Shown here one piece after another: positions 32,218 through 43,392 of a stretch of DNA of 64,000 nt. Origin of the DNA: Calendula officinalis. Lineage: Eukaryota > Streptophyta > Magnoliopsida > Asterales > Asteraceae. The notes under the pieces were generated by a model. It did no database searches, had not been told where the DNA came from, and saw only the letters and a program-made list of their open reading frames with translations. Numbering within the stretch: position 1 is the stretch's first letter; every line of letters starts with the position of its first letter. The stretch covers positions 49,006,404 to 49,070,403 of the forward strand of contig OY970822.1 in assembly GCA_963853835.1 (NCBI GenBank), in the 5' to 3' direction. A program made the position numbers and the translations under genes.

Positions 32218-34871
32218 TTATAGTCCAGCGGTATACGGCAATCCAGTCCCCCGAATCCACGAATCACCGTCCAAGAAATCACCAACGGTAAACTTCATCG
32301 CTTGGGCGGCATTTGTGATGACGTGGTACCCCGGCCACTTCACTCTGCCGCCAGTCCCGGCACCCGGCCCCGAGTTCATATACTCGCCATAATACAACGT
32401 GCTTAAAGCAAAGTTACCGCTCCATGGCAACCAGCCTGCTGAATTAATTAAACCGTCGATAGAGCACTTCATGAACACGGTTCTTGAGTATTGCTTCCAT
32501 GGTCTCCCGAGAAACGTCTGAACCGAGCCCCCCGAGCCTCTTAAGTCCGAATTCGCCTCGATAGCCGAATTGTGTATTATGATGCCCGTATTTTGGTTCG
32601 GGTCGGCTCGGGCTTGGGCCGTGATCGTGTTTTTTTGACCACCTAATGGTTTCCGTACGTATATATTGCACGTTTGAAGTATTGCGGCCGCGTTTCCAAA
32701 TATGAAATCTTGGGTCCCGTATACCATGCAATTGCGGTAAAACTGGCGTCCCGAGTATACATATAATGTGTCTTGATACCCCTTGAAGGCGCAATTGTAT
32801 ACAATTGAGAGGTCTGAACCGGACCGAAAGGCTACTGCTTGGTGTTTTGCGGGTCCAGCCGTGTTCTCAAATTGCATGTCTCTCACGATGGCTCCAGCTC
32901 CGGATACCGCTGGTTAACGAGATATGTAATTAATGAAACCCGTAAAAGATTAGAAAAAAGTATAGTAATATATCACTAATTTAAACTGTCACTAATGACA
33001 CAAAATTAGTTTATTAAAAGATTTTCGATCAATGAAGTATGGATATTGACTTCATGTGTAATGGAGTCGGTATCATTTCCTGTTGTTTCATAAATTGAAG
33101 CAAAGGAGGTTATTGTAATAAAATATAATATCGGTTAAGGACATCTAGAACTGCTTGACATTTGAGTTTGCGTGTCATGTTTAATTATTAATTTAGTTAA
33201 GATAAGATTGATGTTAATTAAACTCAAGTTAATTAATAATAAATACAGACTATTTAGAAAAGATATTTGATTAGTTTACAAAATACAAGAATATCATCTT
33301 TTATTGACTAGAAGGGTACCCGCGCTATTCAGTGGCGTGTACCTTATAACAACATTTTGTGGCGGTCCATTCGTGAATGGTGTTGACGATAGTGATGGTG
33401 GATGGTAGTCCCAGGTGTTAACTCATATAAAATTACATTTACTCCTTTAAAATTCATAAAAATTCTTTTAGGCCTACAAAAAGTACCCCAAATCAATAAC
33501 AATTTAAAAAAAAAAATCGCTTTACGGGTGTTAAATCTTTAGCACTGGGGCTTTGGTGTATTTGTATCATAAAATTGCCGATGTGAAATTAAATACGATA
33601 GAAACAAGTTTCAAAAATTCGTGATAATATGAATTGATAAATACGTAAATTAGTTTAAGTCACCAGTTTGATGATTAATAGATTAATTTTGACTCTAGCA
33701 AAATCCATATATCTTCAGTAGTTATTGATGTGTGTTTTTATCGTGTATTAAGTATTAACCTCTATATGGTATGGCCATGAATCTTTGCCTAACCCGATAT
33801 GCCATGGACTTAATTATTAAAGTCTTCCTTAACTAATTGTAACAAAACATCACCTACTAAATGCCATGCAACAAATGTAAATGAGAATGACATCTAGTTT
33901 AATAATTGGTTAAAAAAATAATAAAGTGACAATTAAGTAATCTCACCAAAGGTTGCTGACCGAAAAGTAGTCGAACCATCTTGCACATTTTTGCTGCCGG
34001 TAACGATTGTAGAGCCCATACCGTCTCCAACTATCATTAAATTATGCATAGTTTTCTTTATTTCTACATTCTCCTTGTACACACCCGCTTTCACGTGTAT
34101 GATAAATCTCGAGTTTCCTTTTCTAAGCTTAGGCACGGCTGCAATGGCCTGGGATATGGTCTTGTAGTTACCCGAGCCATCTTGAGCAACAACGATATTG
34201 GCCGAGGTAGCACCCGAGGGCGTTGCAAGAAGCTTTCTATCACTTTTTGACAACCATTTTGGGAATTTATTTGTTGCCATGAGTCTTCTCCCTTTAATTT
34301 TTTTGGTACTTATAGTTAATGGAGTTAGGGCTTTGTTTATTGCAAGAGAGTTGCTAAGGTACTTTGAAAAAACACTTAAAGAAGAATGAAAAGTTTGATA
34401 ATGATAGGATAAGTTAAAGTCATGAAAACCATTTTGGCATGTTTCATGGTTTGTAGAAGCCGAACTAAGCCATGTTTGGATATCGTGACTATTGGTGGAG
34501 CCGAGAGAACGGTTTAGTTGATAAACCGAGTCCTCATAAAGCTCCAAACAATCGGCCCATGCCAACTTAGCCCTTGGTCCAAAAGAACTCAAGTCCATAT
34601 TCGAGATGGTTTTGTGGGCTTGTTTTGCTTGAGTCAAAGTGGACAAAAGAGTCGTTTGGCGAACCTCTAATTCTGTTTCTATATTAGTCTTTCCAATCAA
34701 ATAAGTACAAATTTCGGGATAAGGGGCTCGATTGCATACCGAAAATGTGGTGGTAGTACTGGCACCATGAACAACTTCAAAAGGAGTGAACATGGTTACA
34801 AGAACATGAAGAAAAGTGAAACCAAAAGCATGGTGAAAATTGATAAATTTAGCCATATTTTGGTAGCTCAA
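32218..34871 (-). CDS. PME: Pectin methylesterase with N-terminal inhibitor-like pro-domain
   Basis: Exon 1 (34871 to 33947) and exon 2 (32909 to 32218) join across a 1,037-bp intron (GTGAGA to AACCAG, phase 1) to give 538 residues, normal for a group 2 (type I) enzyme. It removes methyl esters from cell-wall pectin. Residues about 1 to 36 are a signal peptide or anchor; residues about 40 to 185 form the PMEI-like pro-domain with Cys46, Cys55, Cys108 and Cys145; RRLM (195 to 198) and RKLL (212 to 215) are subtilase processing sites. The catalytic domain has GVYKE (263), QAVAFR (332), GYQDTL with Asp355, GTQDFIFG with Asp376, and LGRPW with Arg444 and Trp446. The usual Val before Asp376 is Gln, the one notable change. 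A second Met at residue 6 could be the real start. The frame is complete and spliced cleanly, so the gene is probably functional. Confidence 0.95.
33308..33682 (-). mobile_element. Candidate decayed Helitron in the pectinesterase intron
   Basis: On the minus strand GCGCGGGTACCCTTCTAG ends at 33308 and is followed by T, the same terminal words as the mini-Helitron at 57772. The hairpin arm before it is degraded. TC at 33682 (after A) could be the 5' end but is unproven. It also shares the GTGTTGACGATAGTGATGG-type phrase seen at 57850 and 58890. Confidence 0.35.
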
Positions 34872-34924
34872 AGACTTCTTGCAAAAGGGTTGATTTATGT
34901 TATGAAAATGAGAATGAGGGCTTC

Positions 34925-34932
34925 TTTATATA
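34925..34932 (-). promoter_or_regulatory. TATA box of the pectinesterase gene
   Basis: TATATAAA on the minus strand, 54 to 61 bases before the ATG at 34871. This predicts a 5' leader of about 25 to 30 bases. Confidence 0.6.
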
Positions 34933-34989
34933 GGCTTAAAATTCACGCACTCAATGCCATGGGCCATGCATGATGTATACGCCATTAAA

Positions 34990-35649
34990 GAACCTATGGA
35001 CTATGTGCATAAAGCTTTTCTAGATAATTAATTTTCATTTATTTAATCACTTTATTTTTTATTTTTTTGTTAGTTTCTTTAATTAGAATTCCTTTTGGAT
35101 AATATCTACTTAAGTTTGTATTAAATAAAATGTTAAATTATATTTTTCTAATTAAATAAATAAAGTGAAAAGACTATAGCCAAAACCTTCCCTTTTGTCT
35201 ACGCCCTTGAAACTCATCTAGCAGCCAGTGTTTGACTTTAATCAACCATTGTATATGAATTTGCCTGCACTTAAGACCAAATGAAAAGGTTGGTTCAAAT
35301 ATTCCATCGAACAACTAGAAAGAAACAATTATTTTGTAGTTTTAAACAAGCATTACTTGCTTTTTATTTCAAATATTCCACAAATGTTGGTTTCATTGAG
35401 TTGAAAAAGAAAAGGTAGAGATTACGAATTCTCAGTCAATCGTTCAACCAATTATTCAGAACAATTATATATGAATAAAACAATCATGTCTTGTATAATC
35501 ATATGTATATAATACTTATTCACATATGAATAAATTGATTTATTCATATAACTCACAATCTCAATTTTTTCTAAACTCACATGAATACATTTGGTTTATT
35601 CATATTATCTAGATTACTCCATGTAATTAGAAAAAATAAAATTACATGG
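34990..35649. other. Intergenic DNA upstream of the pectinesterase
   Basis: AT-rich; no gene or clear repeat borders seen. Likely to include distal promoter sequence of the pectinesterase. Confidence 0.4.
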
Positions 35650-35984
35650 TGTTGAGATGTCGTACATTGGATAAGAAATGAACCAGTAATGTACTTATAA
35701 GGGTTATGAGCTAATCCTCTTACAACCAATTGGTTTTAAGATTGAACCTCACAAACTGACATAGTATCAGAGCAAGGTTCATCCGTAGTTGGTCAAACGG
35801 TCACACTGACCCCACGTAACCCAAAAAAATCCACGTGTTAGGTGCGAAAAAAAATGACCCCGTGAGGGGGCGTGTTGAGATGTCCCACATTTGAAAAGAA
35901 ATGAACCAGTTATATACTTATAAGAATCCTAGGCTAATCCTCTTACAACCAATTCTTTTTAAGGTGGGACCCTACAAACTTACA
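35650..35984 (+). mobile_element. TRIM (miniature LTR retrotransposon), 335 bp
   Basis: Two 112-bp direct repeats, 35650 to 35761 and 35873 to 35984, begin TGTTGAGATGTC and end CAAACT(G/T)ACA, i.e. TG...CA. After the first comes a primer-binding site TAGTATCAGAGC (35762 to 35773, complementary to the initiator Met tRNA 3' end). Before the second is a purine tract GTGAGGGGG. The interior is 111 bases and non-coding. Flanking pentamers (CATGG and CTTTG) no longer match. Confidence 0.85.
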
Positions 35985-38423
35985 CTTTGAAAATAGTTAG
36001 CGATCCGATGAGGTTTGAAAATGAGATTATGAGTATACACGTAAGGCTAAACTCGTGAATAGCTCGATTCAATGTCCTTTTTGTGTATACCTTTATACGC
36101 ATTAGGTGAACCATACATACACTATTTCTTGTCAAGCTCCTACTATGCCACTTGGTTTAATACACATACATTTAGTGTCCATGTCAACATCCTCCTAACT
36201 ACGTGTCGTAAATCGGATGGTTCATTTGTAAAGCCACCAAGTTAGCCACAAAGAAATCAGTTTGCTATTTGTTCTTCGTTTTTATGAGTCTCACTATTAA
36301 TTTTGAGAAATGATATTGCTTTTAGTAAATCTTATTACTCATTTGATCAATATAAATATCTAAATTAAATGATAAGATTAGAAAAATGAATTAATAGATT
36401 TCAAATGTCGTTTCTTTTATGGATAAGATGATGATTTCAAAAGATTTAGAAAATAATATTATAATGATAAATGATATTAATTCTTACCTTTTGTGATTGC
36501 GTATATGCATACTCACTTAATAAAATGACATATGTAATCCAATAATTCTTTCTCATAATATTATCTTTTGATTTTGACACATGTTTTAATCAAGTGAGTA
36601 GACACTTAAGTATTTATAAAAGGTAGGAAACAATACCATTACTCTATTATAATTGAATCATAAATATATTAGCATAAAAACGTCACGTGTACGTATATAA
36701 TGAAGGACACGACTATACAAAAATTTTAGTCGGATAGAAATAAAGTAATAGTTAAGCTATCATCGGCAAAACACAACGAAAAAACATTTATCCCTTTCTA
36801 CATAATAGCTAAAAATGTATAAAGTAAACATAGAATCATGTAATGAAGGCAGAGGATTTTCGTGCAAGAATTTCGAAAGTGACACGCAAACAACTGGCGC
36901 ACATATCATTCTCGGTGAGCATGAAAGTGCGAAATTAAGGGTGTATACAAATATAGCAAGCTTATCATGAAACCAAGTCGGATTAAATTATGTTATTGTG
37001 TTTGTGTAGAGAAATTTGATAACTACATTTCATTTTAGTGGGATTATATGTTGGGATGTTGCCATCTTGAAAATACGGAGGTTTATGAAAGAGATCTCCC
37101 CTATAAATGTTGCCAAACATATGGCCCTGCGCTCCTACGGCTATGCGCAAAAAGGGGTGCATAAACAAGCTTATTTTGAGTTCAACTTTATTAAAAGAAA
37201 AACGATAAAGATAACGATTAAGGATGTTGTTAAGATATTCATTAGAAACTAATAAATCAATCAATAATCACCCCTGCTTTTAAGTTTCTCCCTACATTAA
37301 TGAAAATACAATTTTTTTGTAATAATTTTTTTAATCTTATTAAAATTGCAAAAAAATTTATATATGAAGAGAGAGATAGAAAATATTGTTTGTGTGGTTT
37401 TATAAACAAAAGAAATTAATTATTACATATGCCTAGAATAACATGATATCATCATAAAATCTGTATGAAGCCAAAGGCTAGCTAGCTAGTATGATTACTT
37501 TCAATCGATAATCCGACTTATGCTAAAGAATAATGATATAGATACCAAGTGTCGGTTTTGTAGATTGCTAATTGCTAACTTGGTGAGTATCATGTTTATT
37601 AACGAAAAAAATTAAATTTAAACGATTTATTAGATAATTTAATCGTATTAGTAGCATATTTCTTACTATTGAACACCAAGATAATTATTTAGTTTACTAA
37701 ATCCAAGCATAATGTTTCAGTAAAAGAAAATTGTTAACTTTGTAGATCTAATGTGGATTAAGTATATAGTTTATTATTGTTGTTAATGTAGATATTAGTT
37801 GATTATCCTCTAATTATTTTCTATAATATTTTTAATACTTCAAAAAATATCAACATCATAAATGATAGGATGTTAAAAGAAATTGTGCTTTATGCTAGAA
37901 AAGGACCAAATGTAACTAAGGAATGAAAGAGAATATATTCGTAATAAAAGTTATTAGAGACATTAGCCTGAATTGTCATTACAAATACAGACAACGAGTG
38001 AAAATTCTACCCAAATCCTTGAGGACATCGTAAATTATCATATGAGAATTGTTTGATAAAAAATGTCATAAAAACTCAAAAACTAGAATCCTCTGCCTAC
38101 GGTTTTATAAATTTCACAAAAACTCATACAAAAGATATAAAAACAAATAATATAAATTTATAATATACCTTACAAAAAACTCCTTATTTTCAACATATCA
38201 AATCATTTTTATAGTTAACTAAATAAATATTTATATTTGACTCATATATCTCGTTATAAAAATAAAAATCACAGTTTATCACGGATAAATGTTAGCATGC
38301 GTCATGCCCTATTATCAAACTTTGGAACATAACGTACGTGGTGACCTGGTCGAGTTTCAAGTCGAATATGTTGCAAAGTTAATTTTTCTCTAAAACCATG
38401 AATATATTATATGGTATATACTA
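35985..38423. other. AT-rich intergenic DNA
   Basis: No gene seen. A pair of overlapping frames on opposite strands at 36983 to 37264 shows no recognisable domain. There is a short run GCTAGCTAGCTAG near 37480. Otherwise nothing notable. Confidence 0.5.
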
Positions 38424-38911
38424 TGTTAGGAATATTATTATTAATATTCATTAAAGATTTGATATGTCAAAACTATTAAACTACAAGGACCTAAGTCGGT
38501 GATATGAAAGTTCAAATTTGAATAAAGATTTAGGAGATAATCATAAATGTAAAAGATATAGTATATCTTTATTAGTTTAAAAGATTTAGTCATTATCTTT
38601 TCCTTGTAAGTTTTGGGTTTTCTAGTATATAAAGAAACCTAATGACATAGAATTAGATGTTCTTGTAACCCACGTTTTAACGTGTTTGTGTGTAAAACCT
38701 AAGCCTCAAGGTCGTTTGATCCTGTTTAATGAAAAACCGTTCTACATATTTATATGTAGAATTGGGGCTTTTAATGATGAAAAACTTGTTTAGCTATACA
38801 TATATGTTCAACTAATTCCGCAATTTTGTTATTAGTATATGCTTATTCCATATAAGAACTAACGTTGAGCCTAAAGATCAACTTTTATGAAGAGTTGTTC
38901 AGAACTTATCA
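38424..38911 (+). repeat. 5' LTR of the young LARD-like element
   Basis: 488 bp. It contains a TATA-like AGTATATAAAG near 38624 and an RNA leader with the inverted repeat TTCTACATATTTATATGTAGAA (around 38740 to 38761), also present in the 3' copy. Confidence 0.92.
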
Positions 38912-38913
38912 AT

Positions 38914-38926
38914 TGGTATCAGAGCA
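38914..38926 (+). promoter_or_regulatory. Primer-binding site (initiator Met tRNA)
   Basis: TGGTATCAGAGCA two bases after the 5' LTR, the standard plant Copia/TRIM primer-binding site. Confidence 0.9.
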
Positions 38927-39557
38927 CGATGGCTCAGATCTGGAATGAAACAAGGATAAATCGGTGATCAACATTAAGATATTACGGTACTTTTATAAAA
39001 CCCATGTTATTAATTACCGTAAACCCACTGACAAAGTTAATAACTCCAACAAAAGGCATCCAAAATTGCTCAGAAGTTCATACGCCTCCAAGTCTGTTCC
39101 AATGGAGTTCATCAAGTATGAACCAGAATTCAACCCAGATTCAATAATCAATTACCATTCACAGCGGCAGAACCAAGAATCAAGACGTCAAATTCATGAT
39201 CTCGAAGGCTAAAAGTCATCTTTCTGCAATCGGTTGGTCGTTCTTCTACGTCTTGAAAAGTTCCGGCCGGCGAGAACTCCGGTACCGTTCTCCGTCAGGT
39301 AGAAATTACTGCTCCCTTCGATCAGCATGTCAAGATCTCATTGACCGCCAACAGAAATACGATCGTCATGATCCTGATTCCGGTAATCCCAAGACTGAAA
39401 TTAGGTTTAAAAACCCAGAAAAGAAATCGAAGAAACAACCCAAAATAGGGTTTACTATCATGATCTTGGTTTGGGTAGTCCGAAGATTGAAACTTTTGAA
39501 GAAGTACACAAGTTTTTCTTGACGCACGAATTGGAAGGAGGAATTGATTACTACTGA

Positions 39558-39850
39558 TCTTAGTATCACAATATACTACTGGTCAGTAGTATATTAAAAT
39601 ACTACTGCTAGGTCAATTTCAGATGATACTACTGGTAAACATGTTCCGATTTACTACTGACCTCAATTCCAATTTTATTACTGATCCTTTTCAACATGAT
39701 TTACTACTGCTCTTGGACTGAAGCTTGTTACTGATACTACTGATCAGTACTAATACTTGCAACTTGTTACTGATCCTAATATACTACTGATCAGTAGACT
39801 GACCCGATGCTTAATTTTTACTACTGATCAACATCAGTAATAATTTCGAT
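39558..39850. repeat. Dispersed tandem TACTACTGATCAGTA motifs
   Basis: About fifteen copies of TACTACTG or its complement CAGTAGTA lie in 290 bases, often as the palindrome TACTGATCAGTA, within the LARD interior. The spacing is irregular, so it is not a strict tandem array. It could form RNA hairpins. Confidence 0.75.
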
Positions 39851-40459
39851 ACTGATTTCTTATTTAAACGATACATCATACTTTGGAAAGCATGACACAC
39901 ACCATGTTTGTTCCATACTACGGTTTATTGATCGTATCTGATAATAATGTGAAACGAATCACATTATTCACACACACAGGTTGAAGGCATGATGAAGATA
40001 AAGGAAAGTTTTATTTGTTACATATTTGATCTTTATCAATTAATTACAGAAGATAATTGATTATATTTTATTTGAAGAAGAAGTGGAAAGTCTTACTACA
40101 TAAGATGTTATGTATTGTTGTAACTGCAATTTAACCGAATCTTAACGAAAAGATCTGTTGAAGACCAAGATGTCCTTCATACAAGATATGATGTTGCTGA
40201 TTACTATATTTAGACGGAATGTGATGCTTAGTTTGAGTTTCTACTTCAACTTCAAATAGAAGATAGTTGGTTTTCAATGTAATTAATATAGCCTTGAAGA
40301 ACACAAGAATGATATCACACTTTTAGGGGAAGAAAAAGTGTTGATCATTCAAGGGGAAGTTCAAGTTTCTCGGATTGATTTGATTATGTCAAAAAGGGGA
40401 AGAGACTTGAAGATTCCTAGCTAATTCTATAAGTTTTGTCAAATCAAATAGGGGAAGAT

Positions 40460-40951
40460 TGTTAGGAATATTATTATTAATATTCATTAAAGATTTGATA
40501 TGTCAAAACTATTAAACTACAAGGACCTAAGTCGGTGATATGAAAGTTCAAATTTGAATAAAGATTTAGGAGATAATCATAAATGTAAAAGATATAGTAT
40601 ATCTTTATTAGTTTAAAAGATTTAGTCATTATCTTTTCCTTGTAAGTCTTGGGTTTTCTAGTATATAAAGAAACCTAATGACATAGAATTAGATGTTCTT
40701 GTAACCCACGTTTTAACGTGTTTGTGTGTAAAACCTAAGCCTCAAGGTCGTTTGATCCTGTTTAATGAAAAACCGTTCTACATATTTATATGTAGAATTG
40801 GGGCTTTTAATGATGAAAAACTTGTTTAGCTATACATATATGTTCAACTAATTCCGCAATTTTGTTATTAGTATATGCTTATTCCAGATAAGAACTAACT
40901 ATTCTTGAGCCTAAAGATCAACGTTTATGAAGAGTTGTTCAGAACTTATCA
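40460..40951 (+). repeat. 3' LTR of the young LARD-like element
   Basis: 492 bp, nearly identical to the 5' copy. The main difference is AACTAACTATTCTTGAGCC here against AACTAACGTTGAGCC there. Confidence 0.92.
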
Positions 40952-41479
40952 TACTAAGTCAAAATCAAGAACCTAACTACTTCATGCAGAAAAATAATAC
41001 TTGTATAATACAATTTAATAACTAAAAAAACAAAAACAAATAAGATACTTACAAACTATTTAAGCCCTCAACTTGACCCCTATTTGTAGGGCGTTTGTTT
41101 GAGACCAAAATGTCGCAAGTGTCGGTGTGTTGTGTGCGTGCATCGGTCGGGTTAATATGTAAGGCCCAACTTGGTGAGTCACTCGCACCCATCTGTTTAA
41201 AACTTGACTCGTGGCATGCCATATGTAGGGTTTTGAGCCATTGTTTTAATTACGTATGCAGTATTACTAAGAAATGAATACATGCATGTAATGCATGGAG
41301 AATTGAAATGGTTGTCCATTTGTGAGAGTTTAAGGATCCTACGTATCATATCTTTGACACGTAAATGTAAAGCCAGGTTGTCAATCAACTCTATCTTCAT
41401 GAGCAACCAGGTTTTCTCTCTATGTCAACGAAATAAAATAGATTCAACCGCTAAATAGTACTCGTAACAATTTGGTCTC

Positions 41480-41630
41480 TATTACCAAAAATGCTTAAAG
41501 TCCTTAAGTTTAAATCCTATGAGCAATAAAAATATATTCTATTATGGCCACAGAGGTTAATTTACTCGGCTACCCTCAAAACATATAGTTGTCCTGAGAT
41601 GAGTTGGCTCACAAATACGAGTCGGAACCC
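41480..41630 (+). repeat. SINE-like repeat, copy 2
   Basis: Partner of the repeat at 31005. It shares ATGAGCAA(T/C)AAAAATA and GG(C/T)CAC with flanking words in the same order. AAGTTTAAATCC is B-box-like. It ends near an A run at 41635 to 41650. Confidence 0.4.
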
Positions 41631-41920
41631 GATACAAAAAAAAAAAAAAAAATAATCTCATATTAATGAAAAAAAATATTTTGTTATAAAATGACTTGTC
41701 TTGTTGTAGTTGAATTGGAGTCATTTAGTCGATTTTTATTAGAGTTTTTCTAATGTATATCTATACATTAACAAACTTTTAATGAATACAGTATAATATT
41801 TCCATTAACATAAAACTATATATAATTTATTTTTTAAAATGTTTGAAAATATAAAATTTGTAAATGTTATTTAATAGATATTTGGGAAATATTTTGTTCA
41901 TCAAATGATCAAATTATATA

Positions 41921-42184
41921 CTCCCTCCGTCCCACAAAAAACTTTCTATTTCACTCTAAACTTTTGTTCCACAAAAAACTTCCCATTTCCTATATTTGGT
42001 GGGCTTCACATAATAAAAAACTATTATTATTAAAAACTCCACTACTAATATCCACTAACTATCTTTCTCTCTCCAATCTAACCTTATATTTTAAACAAAA
42101 GTATTATCGATGACCCCACCACTAACTATCACCTAAAAATATGTACAAAAGTCAAATGGGAAGTTTTTTATGGGACGGAGGGAG
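41921..42184. mobile_element. Stowaway-like MITE, 264 bp
   Basis: Begins CTCCCTCCGTCCCACAAAAA and ends TGGGACGGAGGGAG, perfect inverted ends, flanked by TA on both sides (41919 and 42185). This is the standard plant Tc1/mariner Stowaway terminus. It is non-coding. Confidence 0.93.
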
Positions 42185-42555
42185 TAATCCCTATTCCCTA
42201 GTGCATTATATGCTAAAGGCCCTTATTAGAACTATCCAACCCAACGTGGTCTCCACTCTCCACTTCATTTAGTTTATAAGCCTTTTTTAACTTCGAGTAA
42301 TATATGGCTATACCCAAAGTAAATTGAGCCCAAATTTCCGGCTCCAGGAATTATTATACATCATACTACTATATATTTGGGCTTACTAAAATAACCGTTA
42401 TTGAAAATTCAAGTTTTACAGCAAGTAAAAACAGATTCTATTACCAAGATAACTAAATAAATAAATAAATAAAAATTAAAACACCTTCGTTACCATATTA
42501 TTGAATTTGGCCTATATTAAAAATAAAGAAAGTAACAGACACTTGAAATCATCTG

Positions 42556-42727
42556 TATAACGCAGATTAGACATTTTTAATTACGGAAGTCTGAATTCAA
42601 CCCTTCCTTTTTTAGAAATGTCCAAACCCACGTTAAAATTAAAATGTTAAAATGTTTGCTACCAAGATTCAAACCCGGGTGGGCAGGTTCCCCAGGCAGG
42701 TACCTTACCACTAAGCTATAAGCAACT
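42556..42727 (-). mobile_element. tRNA-derived SINE
   Basis: On the minus strand GTTGCTTATAGCTTAGTGGT starts a tRNA-like head: A box TAGCTTAGTGG (42708 to 42718), B box GGGTTTGAATC (42666 to 42676), 31 bases apart. The body continues through ACGTGGGTTTGGACATTTC and ends with GACTTCCGTAATTA and AATCTGCGTTATA. The 3' body recurs at 59349 to 59415, which shows that it is a mobile family. No clear target duplication or long A tail. Confidence 0.75.
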
Positions 42728-43392
42728 TTGGTGATAATGTTTCGTAACATACCACTACTAGCTGTCATTTGCTGCGTTTTTTAAATAAAGTCATTTAAAG
42801 GAGAACGGAATCTTTGGTTCTAAATTAAGTATATGCCAATTTTAACATTTTGACCGACTTTTAGGCGTATCCATTCATTCCTCTTAAGGGTTTTTCCGTA
42901 TTCAATGTGGATCGGTTACAAACCATTTCCCCCCACATATGCCTACTCTTCCCAAACATCCTCAAACCCAAAATTTTTGCCCATGCAAGAACACTGATTC
43001 CGGAACAAAAGAAAACTTTTATCTAATGTTGAAGCGGATATTTCCCAAATCGATAGCATTTAAAAATGGATATTTCCTCTAATTTTTATATACTGTGGTC
43101 TCCCATAATTAATGCATTTGACTAACTACCAAATTAATTCCATAATTTCCATTACTTTCAATTGATTACCTACGATTTCAATTAGTCTTAATTGTTGCAT
43201 ACGTTTTTTAAAGAGCTCGGGTCAAGCACAATATTTTTAGGATTCTCAATCAAACTTATTATTCAAACAGGTCCTGAACACACGTACACATTATTCAAGA
43301 AGGTATTGAAAGTTGATGTTCATATCAATAATCAAGTTGAACAATTTGAATGTTTGACTTGAAGGTCTGACTTGTATTTTATGATTTTGCAG

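Larger units (their letters stand above)
38424..40951 (+). mobile_element. Young non-autonomous LTR retrotransposon (LARD-like), 2.5 kb
   Basis: LTRs at 38424 to 38911 and 40460 to 40951 start TGTTAGGAATATT and end CTTATCA. By eye they differ by about three substitutions and one small indel, so insertion was recent. The same 5-bp TACTA flanks both sides (38419 to 38423 and 40952 to 40956). A primer-binding site TGGTATCAGAGCA follows the 5' LTR, and a purine tract AGGGGAAGAT precedes the 3' LTR. The 1.5-kb interior has no gag or pol. A frame at 39196 to 39522 (108 codons; KSSGRRELRYRSPSGRNYC) is unrecognised and may be a chance or captured fragment. Confidence 0.92.

Noticed and set aside
39558..39850. 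CRISPR-like array
   Set aside because: Plant nuclear context, irregular spacing and palindromic motifs inside an LTR element; the tandem repeats at 25185 and 49480 are likewise not CRISPR.
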